From Candidatus Delongbacteria bacterium (GTDB lineage: Bacteria > CAIWAD01), in the NCBI GenBank assembly GCA_041675285.1, contig JBAYTZ010000021.1, forward strand, positions 1-54,430: a DNA stretch of 54,430 nt. The letters are read 5' to 3'. A model generated the notes under the pieces. It saw only the letters and a list, made by a program, of their open reading frames with translations, searched no databases and was not told the origin of the DNA. Every line of letters starts with the position of its first letter. Within the stretch, counting starts at the first letter, position 1. Of the stretch, positions 23,683 through 32,636 are shown in pieces. The position numbers were made by a program, and so were the translations under genes.

Positions 23683-24090
23683 GTGGATTCGTTGAGCAAG
23701 GTACAGCGCAGTGCCCAAATGGCGAGGATAAGGAGTAAAGATACAATCCCTGAAGTTGAAATCCGAAAGCTGATTCATGGCATGGGATTCCGTTTCAGAC
23801 TCCATCGCCGCGATCTGCCCGGAACGCCGGATCTGGCTTTCATCTCACGGCGAAAGGTTATTTTTGTCCACGGCTGCTTCTGGCATGTCCACGATGGATG
23901 CAAAAATGCCATTTTACCCAAATCCAACGTGGAGTTCTGGCAGAAGAAACTGTCTGCTAATCATGCGAGGGATGTTAGAAATTTGAATCTTCTGCATGAA
24001 TGTGGCTGGGATGTTCTGACAATCTGGGAGTGTGAGCTGGCTGACCTGGAGTGCATTCGTCGAAAAATCAAGGACTTCCTGGTTAAATAG
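23683..24090 (+). CDS. vsr: Very-short-patch-repair endonuclease
   Basis: A 135-residue protein. GTG 23683 is chosen because GGAG precedes it and the product then opens MDSLSKVQRSAQMARIRSKDT, the standard Vsr N terminus; the frame opens earlier at TTG 23659. Hallmarks: IRSKDTIPE, LPGTPDLAF, VHGCFWHVHDGC and RDVRNLNLLHECGWDVLTIWECEL. It nicks beside T in T:G mismatches left by 5-methylcytosine deamination, so it partners the C5 methyltransferases on both sides. It belongs more naturally to cassette B (Vsr-Dcm-MORC-Z1-DUF4420), though it lies only 29 bases after thyX. Confidence 0.92.
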   Translation: MDSLSKVQRSAQMARIRSKDTIPEVEIRKLIHGMGFRFRLHRRDLPGTPDLAFISRRKVIFVHGCFWHVHDGCKNAILPKSNVEFWQKKLSANHARDVRNLNLLHECGWDVLTIWECELADLECIRRKIKDFLVK

Positions 24091-24262
24091 AAGTTACTAA
24101 TAGGAGTTATTGAAACCGCCATGGAGTCTTACTTGTGCGCGCTTACCGTCTATGAGCTAGTTCTATATCACGAAGGTTTCTTATGGAAAAAGTAGTTACT
24201 TGTTTGCCGATTTCCGAACAAGCCACTTGTGACCTAATGTGCCTAGTAGCTATTGTTGAGTT

Positions 24263-25822
24263 ATGTATATGAGTAGTAACGTAATCGTAAATAAATTGAA
24301 ACGCCTCCAGTCTGGTCAGCCAATCAGATACATGGACCTCTTTGCAGGTTGTGGAGGGCTTTCGCTTGGCTTTCTCACTGCAGGTTTCACTCCCGTCGCA
24401 TCAGTCGAGATTGATGAGTGGGCCGCAAAATCGCTTGGTGCTAACTTTGGGTCCTTTTCTCTCGGGGGCGACCATCCTGGGCACCACATCTCGCGAGACG
24501 TGACAAGTCAGGATCCATCCGACATCTTCACCGAAATCGGGATGGTTGGCCCAGTCGATGACCAAATTGATGTTCTAGTCGGCGGCCCTCCGTGCCAAGC
24601 ATTTGCAAGAGTGGGAAGGGCGAAGCTAAGGGAACAGGCTCATCGCAGAAAAGAGGAATCTGCAGAGTACGCTTTTTTGGTAGATGGGCGGGTGAGTTTG
24701 TGGGAACGGTACGTTCAGTACATTCGCGACACTAAACCAGTTGCACTATTGATGGAAAATGTTCCTGACATCCTGAATCATGGCGGTAACAATGTGGCTG
24801 AGCTGGTCGCCAGGAGTTTATCAAATGAAGGCTACGAGGTTACTTACACATTATTGAATGCATCTTGGTATGGAGTCCCACAAACGCGCGAACGAATGAT
24901 TCTGATTGGCTTTCATCGAGATACTGGAATAAATCCTGCATTTCCAAACCCGACGCATCATGTGGTCCTTCCGCAAGGATACGAGGGCACGAAAGGCACC
25001 GCTCGTAAACTTGTCATCGAACAGGGATCCGAGCACCATAGATGGGTTGAGAATCCTGGCGAGGACAACCCGCCCGCCATTACGGCGAAAGAGGCTCTTG
25101 TCGATCTTCCCGTAATAAATGCACTCGATTTATTAAACCGAGGCATTCTAAAGCGTGGAGCCAAGGATCCTTCCCTTCCGGTCCGGTACACTACTTCCAA
25201 AGCAAGCACGCCATATTCACATTTGATGCGTCGGTGGAATGGATTCGGCACAAGAGATTACACTACGGGGCATGTCATACGTTATCTTCCGCGCGATTAC
25301 AAAATTTTCGCGGAGATAGGACAAGGGTGGCAGTATCCAGAAATTTTTGACTTTGTCGAGAGGAAGATCGAGAACTGGTTGGCGGAGCGAACGCGGCGCG
25401 GTCTTTCGGTTGACGGACGAACTGTTGAAGTGCGTGATTACATTAAATCATGGCGACTGCCATATGATCCCACGAAATTTCCCAACAAATGGTGGAAGCT
25501 CAGTTCGACAAAACCTGTGCGAACACTGTTGGCACATCTCGGGAAGGACAGCTATTCTCACATCCATTTCGATTCGGTTCAGGCACGTACAATTTCGGTC
25601 AGGGAAGCCGCGCGACTTCAGTCCTTCCCTGACGGATTTGTTTTCAAAGGATCGATGAATCCTGCTTTCAGACAGATTGGCAATGCGGTTCCCCCGCTCT
25701 TTGCCTATGCAATTGCCATGTGCATCAGGACAAGTCTTGGTGCGTCTGCCATTGTTGATATGCGCACCAAGTTACTTGGGTTGAGCAAGTCGCTTGTTTC
25801 TAATACAGCAGGAAAGCCATGA
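24263..25822 (+). CDS. dcm: C5 cytosine DNA methyltransferase (second)
   Basis: A 519-residue protein, ATG 24263 (or ATG 24269). Motifs: I (DLFAGCGGLSLGF), IV with C111 (GGPPCQAFARVGR), VI (MENVPDI), VIII (QTRERMILIGF), a long target-recognition region, and X (IGNAVPPLFA). It is larger than the first enzyme and clearly a different branch, with a different expected site. The stop overlaps the MORC gene start by 4 bases. A 172-base gap upstream separates it from vsr and probably carries the promoter. Known: this gene order is the modification arm of MORC/Z1 restriction systems. Confidence 0.92.
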   Translation: MYMSSNVIVNKLKRLQSGQPIRYMDLFAGCGGLSLGFLTAGFTPVASVEIDEWAAKSLGANFGSFSLGGDHPGHHISRDVTSQDPSDIFTEIGMVGPVDDQIDVLVGGPPCQAFARVGRAKLREQAHRRKEESAEYAFLVDGRVSLWERYVQYIRDTKPVALLMENVPDILNHGGNNVAELVARSLSNEGYEVTYTLLNASWYGVPQTRERMILIGFHRDTGINPAFPNPTHHVVLPQGYEGTKGTARKLVIEQGSEHHRWVENPGEDNPPAITAKEALVDLPVINALDLLNRGILKRGAKDPSLPVRYTTSKASTPYSHLMRRWNGFGTRDYTTGHVIRYLPRDYKIFAEIGQGWQYPEIFDFVERKIENWLAERTRRGLSVDGRTVEVRDYIKSWRLPYDPTKFPNKWWKLSSTKPVRTLLAHLGKDSYSHIHFDSVQARTISVREAARLQSFPDGFVFKGSMNPAFRQIGNAVPPLFAYAIAMCIRTSLGASAIVDMRTKLLGLSKSLVSNTAGKP

Positions 25823-27807
25823 TATTTACCATTCTCAGGCAACTCACGCATTCTGAGCTTGGAATGTTCCATGAGTATCGTAGGCTTGGCAATGAGATAT
25901 CAAAGCAGCGCGCGGTCAATTTTGATTGGGACGTAGTGGATCGAGTATTTCCGTCAGCAAAGGATACCGATAGAATCTTCATCAACTGCCGTTGTATGGA
26001 TGATGAATCAACGGTAGTTGAGCGAGAACAATGGCTTAAGCGACAAGACAAGAACTGGCGATTGGAAGGTTGGTGCCCCAAAAATAAGTATTTCGGATTC
26101 GTTAAACCAGGTGTTCTGTTTGCCATGATTGTGGATTCATCCCATACGCCTGCGACCGCCTCGTGGATGGTCATACCGATGGATCATCCAGCTAGCGATG
26201 CAATCGTATCACACGGTGAGAGCGCGAGATTGAATCAATCAGGAATGATCGCCCTTTACGGGGAAGAAGGAAGATTCACGCGAGGGATTCTTGGCAAGCA
26301 TTTTCCAAACCTATTCACAAGGATTGAAACAATGAACTCAACCACAACTGATGTGAATGGCATGGAACCTGATCCTGTTGACCTGTTTGATATTCTTGCC
26401 CGTGCGGGTCATCAACTCCCTAGTGCCGTGGCGGACTTGATTGACAACAGCATTTCTGCAGGTGCATCAGAGATCAACATCACGTTTCCGAATCCCAATC
26501 AGGGCGGACGCTGGATGTGTATCCATGACAATGGATGTGGCATGACCTCTGAACAGTTGTCCGTTGCAATGCGTATTAAAAAGCGTGGACAATATGAAGG
26601 GAGCGATCTTGGTAAATATGGATACGGACTAAAAGGGGCGTCCTGGTCGCAGGCAGATTGCTTGACTGTTGTTACAAAAGCCCTTGGCGGCAGTTTGGTC
26701 CACATGACGTGGGATAGAGACCACCTTGTAAAAACTCGTAAATGGGATGTTCTAACGACGCCGGTTGAGCAGAAATTCAGTGAAGTTACATTGATTCAGG
26801 AAAATGGTACCGCTGTATTATTGACCAAAATGCGACCTCCTATTGAGATGCCTATAGCAAAAGGTATAGATCCTTATTCATTTGAATTGACCAAAATTCG
26901 TGAGCATCTGGAACTGGTTTTTCATAGATATTTGGAAGGTATGATTTGTGGACGAGAAAAATTAGAGATAAAACTCAATGGAAATCCGCTAGTTCCGAAC
27001 AATCCTATGGGGCATCCACTGACAAAGGCTTATGACCCAAAGACAATTAAATTGAATGAGAAAACGCCGGAGAATACAGCCAACATTAGTGTCAGGTGCT
27101 TCATAACGCCTAACGAAGTCGAATTCCAGACATACCACGCATCGGAGAGTGCCGAGGCCTTTCGTGATGCGCGGGATCGGATCTCACTTTATGGACGTTG
27201 GAACGAGACTCAGGGGCTGTTTTTCTACCGCTTGGATCGTCTCATCAAATGGGGCGGCTGGGAAGGAATTTTCGCTGTAGATGAGAAGACAAAGCTGCTG
27301 CGTGTTTCTGTGGATTTTGATCGGAAATCTGACGACTTGCTTAAGGTCGACATCTCCAAGCAAATCATACAACTCCCAGTGAGTGTTAGTGAGCACATTC
27401 GGGACATCGTCAAGGAACCGCGCGCAGAGGCGCGAACACGTTACGCAAAGTCAAAAAAGCTAAGTGTCAAGGCAGAACCAACCGAGAACCCCAAAGATGG
27501 CAGCACTTCAGAACCGATTAATCAGCCTGGTAAGCCTGAGGAAGGGTTGTCACCCAAATCTCCCAAGAAGACAAAGCCTTCCAAAGCAGAGAAGTCGGCA
27601 ATTAGGCTAGTAGAGACCGGCGATCAACCTTGGGAGCGCAAATCTGGATTCACTGGAGAGCAAGTTGAAGTCACGCCCATGATCCCTGCACTTGTCGAGC
27701 TCGTACGTTTGATAGATGATGATAACACTGCCAAGTTCGCGTTGTCCCAGTTCCTTCTTGTCTTGGAACAAGCGGGAGTAATGAAACTTCTCAACGACCA
27801 TGTCTGA
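25819..27807 (+). CDS. MORC-type GHKL ATPase with an N-terminal extra domain
   Basis: A 662-residue protein. Residues 190-270 carry the GHKL fold: ADLIDNS (D206, N210), IHDNGCGM (D237, G239, G241) and LGKYGYGLK, as in MutL, Hsp90 and MORC. Residues 1-170 form a separate uncharacterised domain (FTILRQLTHSELGMFHEYRR, FGFVKPGVLFAMI). Residues 540-610 are a Lys/Pro linker, then a C-terminal helical tail. ATP-driven dimer closure on DNA is the expected action. It overlaps both neighbours by a few bases, so all four cassette-B genes are coupled. Known: Iyer, Abhiman and Aravind described such MORC ATPases in restriction systems with Z1 helicases. Confidence 0.85.
   Translation: MIFTILRQLTHSELGMFHEYRRLGNEISKQRAVNFDWDVVDRVFPSAKDTDRIFINCRCMDDESTVVEREQWLKRQDKNWRLEGWCPKNKYFGFVKPGVLFAMIVDSSHTPATASWMVIPMDHPASDAIVSHGESARLNQSGMIALYGEEGRFTRGILGKHFPNLFTRIETMNSTTTDVNGMEPDPVDLFDILARAGHQLPSAVADLIDNSISAGASEINITFPNPNQGGRWMCIHDNGCGMTSEQLSVAMRIKKRGQYEGSDLGKYGYGLKGASWSQADCLTVVTKALGGSLVHMTWDRDHLVKTRKWDVLTTPVEQKFSEVTLIQENGTAVLLTKMRPPIEMPIAKGIDPYSFELTKIREHLELVFHRYLEGMICGREKLEIKLNGNPLVPNNPMGHPLTKAYDPKTIKLNEKTPENTANISVRCFITPNEVEFQTYHASESAEAFRDARDRISLYGRWNETQGLFFYRLDRLIKWGGWEGIFAVDEKTKLLRVSVDFDRKSDDLLKVDISKQIIQLPVSVSEHIRDIVKEPRAEARTRYAKSKKLSVKAEPTENPKDGSTSEPINQPGKPEEGLSPKSPKKTKPSKAEKSAIRLVETGDQPWERKSGFTGEQVEVTPMIPALVELVRLIDDDNTAKFALSQFLLVLEQAGVMKLLNDHV
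26319..26334 (+). promoter_or_regulatory. Possible internal start of the MORC gene
   Basis: AAGGA (26319-26323) lies eight bases before in-frame ATG 26332 (codon 172), exactly at the boundary between the extra N-terminal domain and the GHKL ATPase domain. A shorter ATPase-only product could be made. Confidence 0.45.
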
Positions 27808-30109
27808 CCTGATTCAGCATTTCACCCTGAAACCAGTCGTTCGAAGTTGGACCGACGGTACGAAGTGGACCAACTGGTCCCGCCATGAAACGTACCTACG
27901 ATCTCAGCCTAAATGGAAGCCCCGTCAGGTTGATTCGGTGGCTGAAGAATCCTTGCGAATCATTTGCAGGACCACGGACATCAGGCGAAGCGTGTACCAA
28001 TGTCGCGGCCTCGTGGTGGGTTATGTCCAAAGTGGAAAGACGGCCAATTTCACGGCAGTTGCAGCGCGAGCCGCTGATGTTGGCTACCGACTAATCATTG
28101 TCCTGTCGGGAATCCACGATTCTCTGAGAAATCAAACTCAGAAGCGATTAAACAGAGAGTTGGTCCGAGTCGGTGTCGATTGGACATCTCTTACAACGGA
28201 AGAAAGTGATTTCCAGATTCCGGAATTCGCCAACGGTTTTGCAACTGCTGGAACGGTCTTGGTAGTAATGAAAAAAACTGTTCCAATTCTAAATCGGCTG
28301 AACGATTGGATCAAGTGCCTAGACGGACAATTGGGCGACGTGCCGGTGCTGCTGATTGATGACGAAGCGGATTTGGCGTCGATCAATACAAAGGGCAATC
28401 GACGTGATCCCAGCGTTTACGATGATAATGGTGAGAATTCTGATCCATCACTCACAAACTCTCTCATCCGCGACACATTGCGCCGTATCCCCCGCGCAAC
28501 ATACATCGCGTATACTGCAACACCGTTTGCAAACATCCTGATCGATCCTAATGCCGTCGATCAGGAAGTAGGTGAGGATTTGTTTCCCAAGGACTTTGTC
28601 ATCCAGCTGCCTCGACCAGATGGTTACACAGGCACGGAGGAACTCTTTGGAGCAACAAGTCCAGGGCGACACGTGCTACGATCTGTGACCGAAGAGGATG
28701 TCCGCGCTTTGAAGACCAAGCGGCGAAAGAAGCGGACGCCTTATGTCGTGGAGGAAGCACAAGGGCTTCCTCAATCGCTTTGTGATGCGCTGTTAGTGTT
28801 CACGGTAGCAGGCGCTATAAGAAACTTGCGAGGCCAAGCAGGGCAACCCCACACCATGCTGGTTCACGCCTCTCATTTACAGAAGGACCAGATTCGCATA
28901 GGCAGTTCAATTGATCATCAAATCAAAGCTTGGCGAGATCACGAGAAGGTAGTTCCAGGGTACTTGAGGGGATTGCTCCGCTCCACACTCGACGATCTTG
29001 GCGTTGTGGACCTCCCTGCTGATCAAGACGCAGTGTTGGCCGAGTCCGAGACCAATCTGGCTCGACTGCAGGTCATCGTTTTGAACAGCACGACCGGCGA
29101 AGAATTGGAATACGATGAGAAGCCCGAGCGCCAACTGATTGCAGTCGGCGGCAATCGCCTTTCACGTGGATTGACGCTGGAAGGGTTGACGGTCGCATAC
29201 TTTCTGCGCACCACGGCCATGGCGGATTCCCTGTTGCAGATGGCTCGCTGGTATGGCTTCCGCGCGGGCTACCAGGACCTGATTCGAATTTGGACCACCG
29301 AAGGTATTGCTCAGTGGTTCGTGGAGCTGGCGCTTGTGGAGGAATCCTTGAGGGATTCAATCACGGCCTTGAACCGTGCAGGTCGCCGACCGGACGAGAT
29401 GGCAATCAAAATGCGAGCACACACGAAACTCTTGCTTACAAGCAAAGTGAAAAGCAAACAGTTGGAAGAGGCTGCCCGTTCATGGTCTTGTGAGAATCCC
29501 CAGACCATTCTGTTTCCATTGCGAGATCCATTGGCTTTGGAGCAGAACGTCAATCTGACAGATGACCTCTTGAAGGCTTATCCGCCGACTCATGAAGCCT
29601 ATGGCGGCTGTCTGAATCACGACGTACCTGCAGTGATCATTGCCGACTATTTGAGAAAGTTCATTGTTCACGAAGACACAATTGCATTTCAGAGTTCCAT
29701 GATCGCCGACTGGATCATGGAAAGGGCGACGGTCGGCGAACTCATGACATGGACCATCTTTGTGGCGAATCCTAAACGTGGCCGACAGATTCACCTGGGA
29801 ACGAGTTTGATTGGGCTGGCCCAGCGCTCGCTGACCGCGTCGGAATCCATCGGGATATTGACTGAGCCACGCCATGAGGGTGTCGATTTAAATGGCGGAC
29901 CGGAAACGCATCGGAGTGCCACTTCATACAACGCCAAGGCAATGCGCCTGGATCGTCCACCTGACCGCGGACTCTTGATGATCTACGCCCTGGATCCTGA
30001 ATCACTCCACGTTGAAGTCCCAACCGTCATTGGCATTGCTCTGTCGCTTCCAAGGACCAGCGACGAAGGGCAGACCTTTGTGGTCAATCGCGGAGTGGCA
30101 AATGGGTGA
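27800..30109 (+). CDS. Z1-domain SF2-like ATPase/helicase
   Basis: A 769-residue protein overlapping the MORC stop by 8 bases. Walker A GYVQSGKT (K80), Walker B LLIDDEAD (D187-D191), motif III YTATPFANILID, then the Z1 signature VGGNRLSRGLTLEGLTVAYF and QMARWYGFRAGYQDLIRIW. Known: Z1 ATPases accompany MORC and DUF4420 proteins in anti-phage restriction cassettes and supply DNA translocation. The product is probably a core motor of the restriction complex. Confidence 0.9.
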   Translation: MSDLIQHFTLKPVVRSWTDGTKWTNWSRHETYLRSQPKWKPRQVDSVAEESLRIICRTTDIRRSVYQCRGLVVGYVQSGKTANFTAVAARAADVGYRLIIVLSGIHDSLRNQTQKRLNRELVRVGVDWTSLTTEESDFQIPEFANGFATAGTVLVVMKKTVPILNRLNDWIKCLDGQLGDVPVLLIDDEADLASINTKGNRRDPSVYDDNGENSDPSLTNSLIRDTLRRIPRATYIAYTATPFANILIDPNAVDQEVGEDLFPKDFVIQLPRPDGYTGTEELFGATSPGRHVLRSVTEEDVRALKTKRRKKRTPYVVEEAQGLPQSLCDALLVFTVAGAIRNLRGQAGQPHTMLVHASHLQKDQIRIGSSIDHQIKAWRDHEKVVPGYLRGLLRSTLDDLGVVDLPADQDAVLAESETNLARLQVIVLNSTTGEELEYDEKPERQLIAVGGNRLSRGLTLEGLTVAYFLRTTAMADSLLQMARWYGFRAGYQDLIRIWTTEGIAQWFVELALVEESLRDSITALNRAGRRPDEMAIKMRAHTKLLLTSKVKSKQLEEAARSWSCENPQTILFPLRDPLALEQNVNLTDDLLKAYPPTHEAYGGCLNHDVPAVIIADYLRKFIVHEDTIAFQSSMIADWIMERATVGELMTWTIFVANPKRGRQIHLGTSLIGLAQRSLTASESIGILTEPRHEGVDLNGGPETHRSATSYNAKAMRLDRPPDRGLLMIYALDPESLHVEVPTVIGIALSLPRTSDEGQTFVVNRGVANG

Positions 30110-31055
30110 GATTTCGATAGAACGATGGGAACATCTGCGATCTCGACTTGAAGCACCTGGTTTGATTGTAGAGCCTGTGAATCCTCAGGTATACGGGTGC
30201 TTGATTGGGGCTGACGACGAGGGGCGCATACATCTGCTCATTGCGCTGGATGAGGATCCGGGTGAGCTTCCGCAGGACCTTCAAGGGATCAGCGTTCGTG
30301 TCATCGAGGTGGACCGCACCTATTTGGATGTTTCGGCTCGAAGCCATTACGAGCCAATTTTCACTCCGCTGGCAAACCAAGTTTTCAAAGCGTTGGTGAT
30401 ACAAGGACGGAAGCCCATTGATGCAGTAACCAATGTCATAGGTGATTTCAGAGGGGCATTAAAGCCTATCGCACCAGAACTGGGAATCAGCCAGCAGATT
30501 GGATTGTTCGGTGAACTATGGGTCCTGTGGCGAATCATGTTGCCGACTCTTGGCGCACGGGCATGCAATCTTTGGAGTGGGCCACTCCGTGAAAGACATG
30601 ATTTTGTAGGGGATTCCGCCCACCTTGAAGTAAAAACCACGGTCGGCTCAGACGACAGACACGATATTTCGCGTATAGACCAACTTCGCGCACCGATGGA
30701 CAAGCGACTCCTTTTCGCAAGCATCAAGTTGGAACGCTCCATTGATGGCGAAGAAACAATTGCGACGAAGATTGATGAGGTGATTGGTGCCTTGGGGCAA
30801 GACGGCAAGATGATAGAGGTTTTTGAGTCCAAAGTAGGCAAGGTGGGTTGGCACGACGGTTTGCGACAATCTGGATCGCTTTTCAGATTCAACCTACGGG
30901 ATTGCTTGATTTTCGATGTTGTTGGCACCTTCCCACGCCTGCCGGACGACTATATACCCCCGCGCGGGATTGTTGGTATTAAATACACGATTGATGTTTC
31001 GTCACGGTCCGCACTTAGCGAAGAAGAAGCAAAATCGATTGTAAAAGGCATGTAG
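30102..31055 (+). CDS. PD-(D/E)XK nuclease-like protein, DUF4420 type
   Basis: A 317-residue protein; ATG 30102 overlaps the Z1 stop and has GGAG six bases upstream. LGISQQIGLFGELWVL is the family hallmark; the catalytic core reads ERHDFVGDSAHLEVKTT (D167, E176, K178), a PD-(D/E)XK arrangement. Expected role: the DNA-cleaving subunit of the MORC/Z1 cassette. It ends the AT-rich island; 11 bases later the next gene reads on the other strand. Confidence 0.85.
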   Translation: MGEISIERWEHLRSRLEAPGLIVEPVNPQVYGCLIGADDEGRIHLLIALDEDPGELPQDLQGISVRVIEVDRTYLDVSARSHYEPIFTPLANQVFKALVIQGRKPIDAVTNVIGDFRGALKPIAPELGISQQIGLFGELWVLWRIMLPTLGARACNLWSGPLRERHDFVGDSAHLEVKTTVGSDDRHDISRIDQLRAPMDKRLLFASIKLERSIDGEETIATKIDEVIGALGQDGKMIEVFESKVGKVGWHDGLRQSGSLFRFNLRDCLIFDVVGTFPRLPDDYIPPRGIVGIKYTIDVSSRSALSEEEAKSIVKGM

Positions 31056-31066
31056 TTCATTTTAAT

Positions 31067-31291
31067 CTAAATGTGTCTGACCCCTAAAAGCGAAGTTGCC
31101 AACATTTCATTGTCCTGATCAGTGCAGGCGCATATGCATTGAGTAGCGATTGCCACCTCACGGTGAAAGCGCGCCTTGTCAATCCAGTCCAAAGTGCCCA
31201 GTTCAAGACGCATCCAGGCCTCTACCCAGCGAGAAGATATACCGATATGATCTTGGCGCGCAAGTTCTTCTCGAATCATCTGCTCGTACAT
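31067..31291 (-). CDS. Small conserved-looking protein
   Basis: A 74-residue protein on the minus strand, convergent with the DUF4420 gene. Sequence such as RWVEAWMRLELGTLDW followed by FHREVAIATQCI is ordered and amphipathic, and resembles short proteins I have seen on mobile elements, but I cannot name a family. It opens the right-hand non-island block, so it may be part of the element that carried the island. The short gap of 11 bases leaves no terminator between convergent genes. Confidence 0.55.
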   Translation of the reverse strand: MYEQMIREELARQDHIGISSRWVEAWMRLELGTLDWIDKARFHREVAIATQCICACTDQDNEMLATSLLGVRHI

Positions 31292-31308
31292 TGCTCTTCC
31301 GCATGAGT

Positions 31309-31339
31309 GCCCGGGCTGGCCTCCAGGCCAGCGCCGGGC
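31309..31339 (-). repeat. Strong GC hairpin
   Basis: GCCCGG plus GCTGGCC (31309-31321) pairs with GGCCAGC plus CCGGGC (31326-31339, one bulged G) around TCCA. It lies between two minus-strand genes. It could be a terminator or a repetitive extragenic palindrome; no T tract is obvious. Confidence 0.5.
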
Positions 31340-31364
31340 GTTATGCTATGAGCGATGTGATTGC

Positions 31365-31628
31365 TCATTCCTGGCTGGCAGGATCGGCTGGCAGCTGGGC
31401 CTCCAAGTGGATTGCAACCTGCTCGACGCTTTCATTCAGTGCCTGCATGCGGCCCATCACCGTGGCCATCTCCGCCTGAAGCTGCGCATCCTGCCCAAGC
31501 TGCAGGAAGGCCTGCTGAAGCTGCACATCCACGCGGCCCAGCCGCTTGCGGGCACCGCCCAGGGTCTCGCGTCCCAGCGCCACCTGTCCGGCCACAAAGG
31601 CCTTTACGTCCCAGTTCTGCTTTGCCAT
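31365..31628 (-). CDS. Coiled-coil small protein
   Basis: An 87-residue minus-strand protein. The start is set at MAKQNWDVKAF, which has AAGGAG at a good distance; a longer frame exists. The body is amphipathic helix (ARKRLGRVDVQLQQAFLQLG, MGRMQALNESVEQVAIHLE), probably coiled coil. Family not recognised. It is the last of a minus-strand trio with the genes at 31712 and 32049. Confidence 0.6.
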   Translation of the reverse strand: MAKQNWDVKAFVAGQVALGRETLGGARKRLGRVDVQLQQAFLQLGQDAQLQAEMATVMGRMQALNESVEQVAIHLEAQLPADPASQE

Positions 31629-31711
31629 TGCTCGACTCCTTGGTTGCTGCCTGGGCAGGATCCTGTCGGCCCGGGCGTGTGATTGGTGTATCAGTTTTCG
31701 ATCGGCGCGAT

Positions 31712-32026
31712 TCAGCGTTCGCAAACGTCCCAGGCTGCCTTGCTGCCGTAGCCGAGCTGGCTGCCCTCGACGAGGTAGATGATCTCGGGGCCTGTGCCGA
31801 CTTCCTTGCGGGGGCCAACCTCATCCTCTTCATCCAGGTCGACGCCCCGTTCCAGGATTCGCTCGGCTTCCTGGCGGTCGCTCTCGTCATCCATGTTGCT
31901 CTTGGTGGCCAATCCCTGGATCGAGTATTCGAAAGGCCATTGGCTTTGGGTCATCAGCCGGACCTCGGCGTCAGGGTGCGCCTGGGCCAGTTCTTCCAGT
32001 CGGTCGATCAAGTCGGTGAGCAGCAT
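31712..32026 (-). CDS. Conserved-looking mobile-element protein of unknown function
   Basis: A 104-residue acidic protein (MLLTDLIDRLEELAQAHPD, WPFEYSIQG, IYLVEGSQLGYGSKAAWDVC). The closing 'YLVEGxQLGYGSKAAWD' block and the 'PEVRL...WPFEY' opening look like a family common on plasmids and integrated elements, although I cannot assign a function. It is 22 bases downstream of the gene at 32049 and probably cotranscribed with it. Confidence 0.65.
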   Translation of the reverse strand: MLLTDLIDRLEELAQAHPDAEVRLMTQSQWPFEYSIQGLATKSNMDDESDRQEAERILERGVDLDEEDEVGPRKEVGTGPEIIYLVEGSQLGYGSKAAWDVCER

Positions 32027-32048
32027 GTCCAGTTCTCCTCGTGCTTGG

Positions 32049-32459
32049 TTACTTGCTGACCCGGCCCAGCTCGAAGGCGGCGCGCAGGGCGTCCTTCAGC
32101 TGCAGCACGTTGACCTCGTGGAAGTCAAGGGCATCCATCCGGCGCTCTTTCAGCGTCTGGATCCCGAGGTGGACCTGCGCAAGGACCTCCATGCCGGCGT
32201 CCAGCGTGGCGTCGTCCGGCCCCGTTGCCGCAAGGGAGGTCGCCACCGGTGTTTGCCAGAGCTTTGCGGCGGCGGGGAAGCCGATCCACTCGGCGTTTTG
32301 GCCCAGGCCGCGGTTGGCCATCTCGTCGCGGGCCAGCTGGACCATGTCAACCTGGTCGGTGGCGATCAGGTGGATGAGCTTGGTTTTCAGGAGCTGTGTG
32401 AAAGCGGCCTCATCCTCACCCAGCAGGTCGATCAGGTCTTTGCGCGCCATCTTCGTCAT
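32049..32459 (-). CDS. Unknown protein, first of a minus-strand trio
   Basis: A 136-residue protein; MTKMARKDLID is chosen as the start since GAGGAG lies eight bases upstream, while the open frame runs 9 codons further. The N-terminal 50 residues are helical and acidic-basic patterned (DLIDLLGEDEAAFTQLLKTK). No catalytic motif is seen. It follows an AT-rich promoter-like gap and leads the 31365-32459 operon. Function unknown. Confidence 0.65.
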   Translation of the reverse strand: MTKMARKDLIDLLGEDEAAFTQLLKTKLIHLIATDQVDMVQLARDEMANRGLGQNAEWIGFPAAAKLWQTPVATSLAATGPDDATLDAGMEVLAQVHLGIQTLKERRMDALDFHEVNVLQLKDALRAAFELGRVSK

Positions 32460-32485
32460 GGGTCCATCTCCTCGTTTGGTGGGCA

Positions 32486-32515
32486 TAACTACGCAGAGAC
32501 ACTTTCGTTAGTCAA
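32486..32515 (-). promoter_or_regulatory. Weak promoter candidate for the minus-strand trio
   Basis: Read on the minus strand, TTGACT (32515-32510) and TAGTTA (32491-32486) are 18 bases apart in an AT-rich gap holding ATTTAAAT and TGATCA palindromes. The -10 is poor. Confidence 0.25.
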
Positions 32516-32593
32516 GTTATGTTTGATCATTAATCGCGGACTAAATCATTTAAATCGTCATTACGCGGATCCCATTTGAATCAAGAGAGGAAA

Positions 32594-32609
32594 CGCCCCT
32601 TTCGGGGCG
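32594..32609 (-). terminator. Terminator for the gene at 32637
   Basis: CGCCCC (32594-32599) and GGGGCG (32604-32609) pair around TTTC; on the minus strand TTTCC follows. It sits just downstream of the 32637-33032 gene. Confidence 0.65.
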
Positions 32610-32636
32610 CTTGTGTACGGTTGTTCAATTCCTGGG

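Noticed and set aside
24227..24256. TTGTGA / TATTGT promoter candidate
   Set aside because: Weak boxes, 18-base spacer and only six bases to the ATG, so unlikely for a gene with a leader.
24183..24272. A 29-codon frame MEKVVTCLPISEQ before the second methyltransferase
   Set aside because: No clear ribosome binding site or homologous feel; it overlaps the next start and may be chance.
17830..31055. CRISPR array or tRNA genes
   Set aside because: No regular direct repeats with spacers and no tRNA cloverleaf signatures were seen anywhere in the window.
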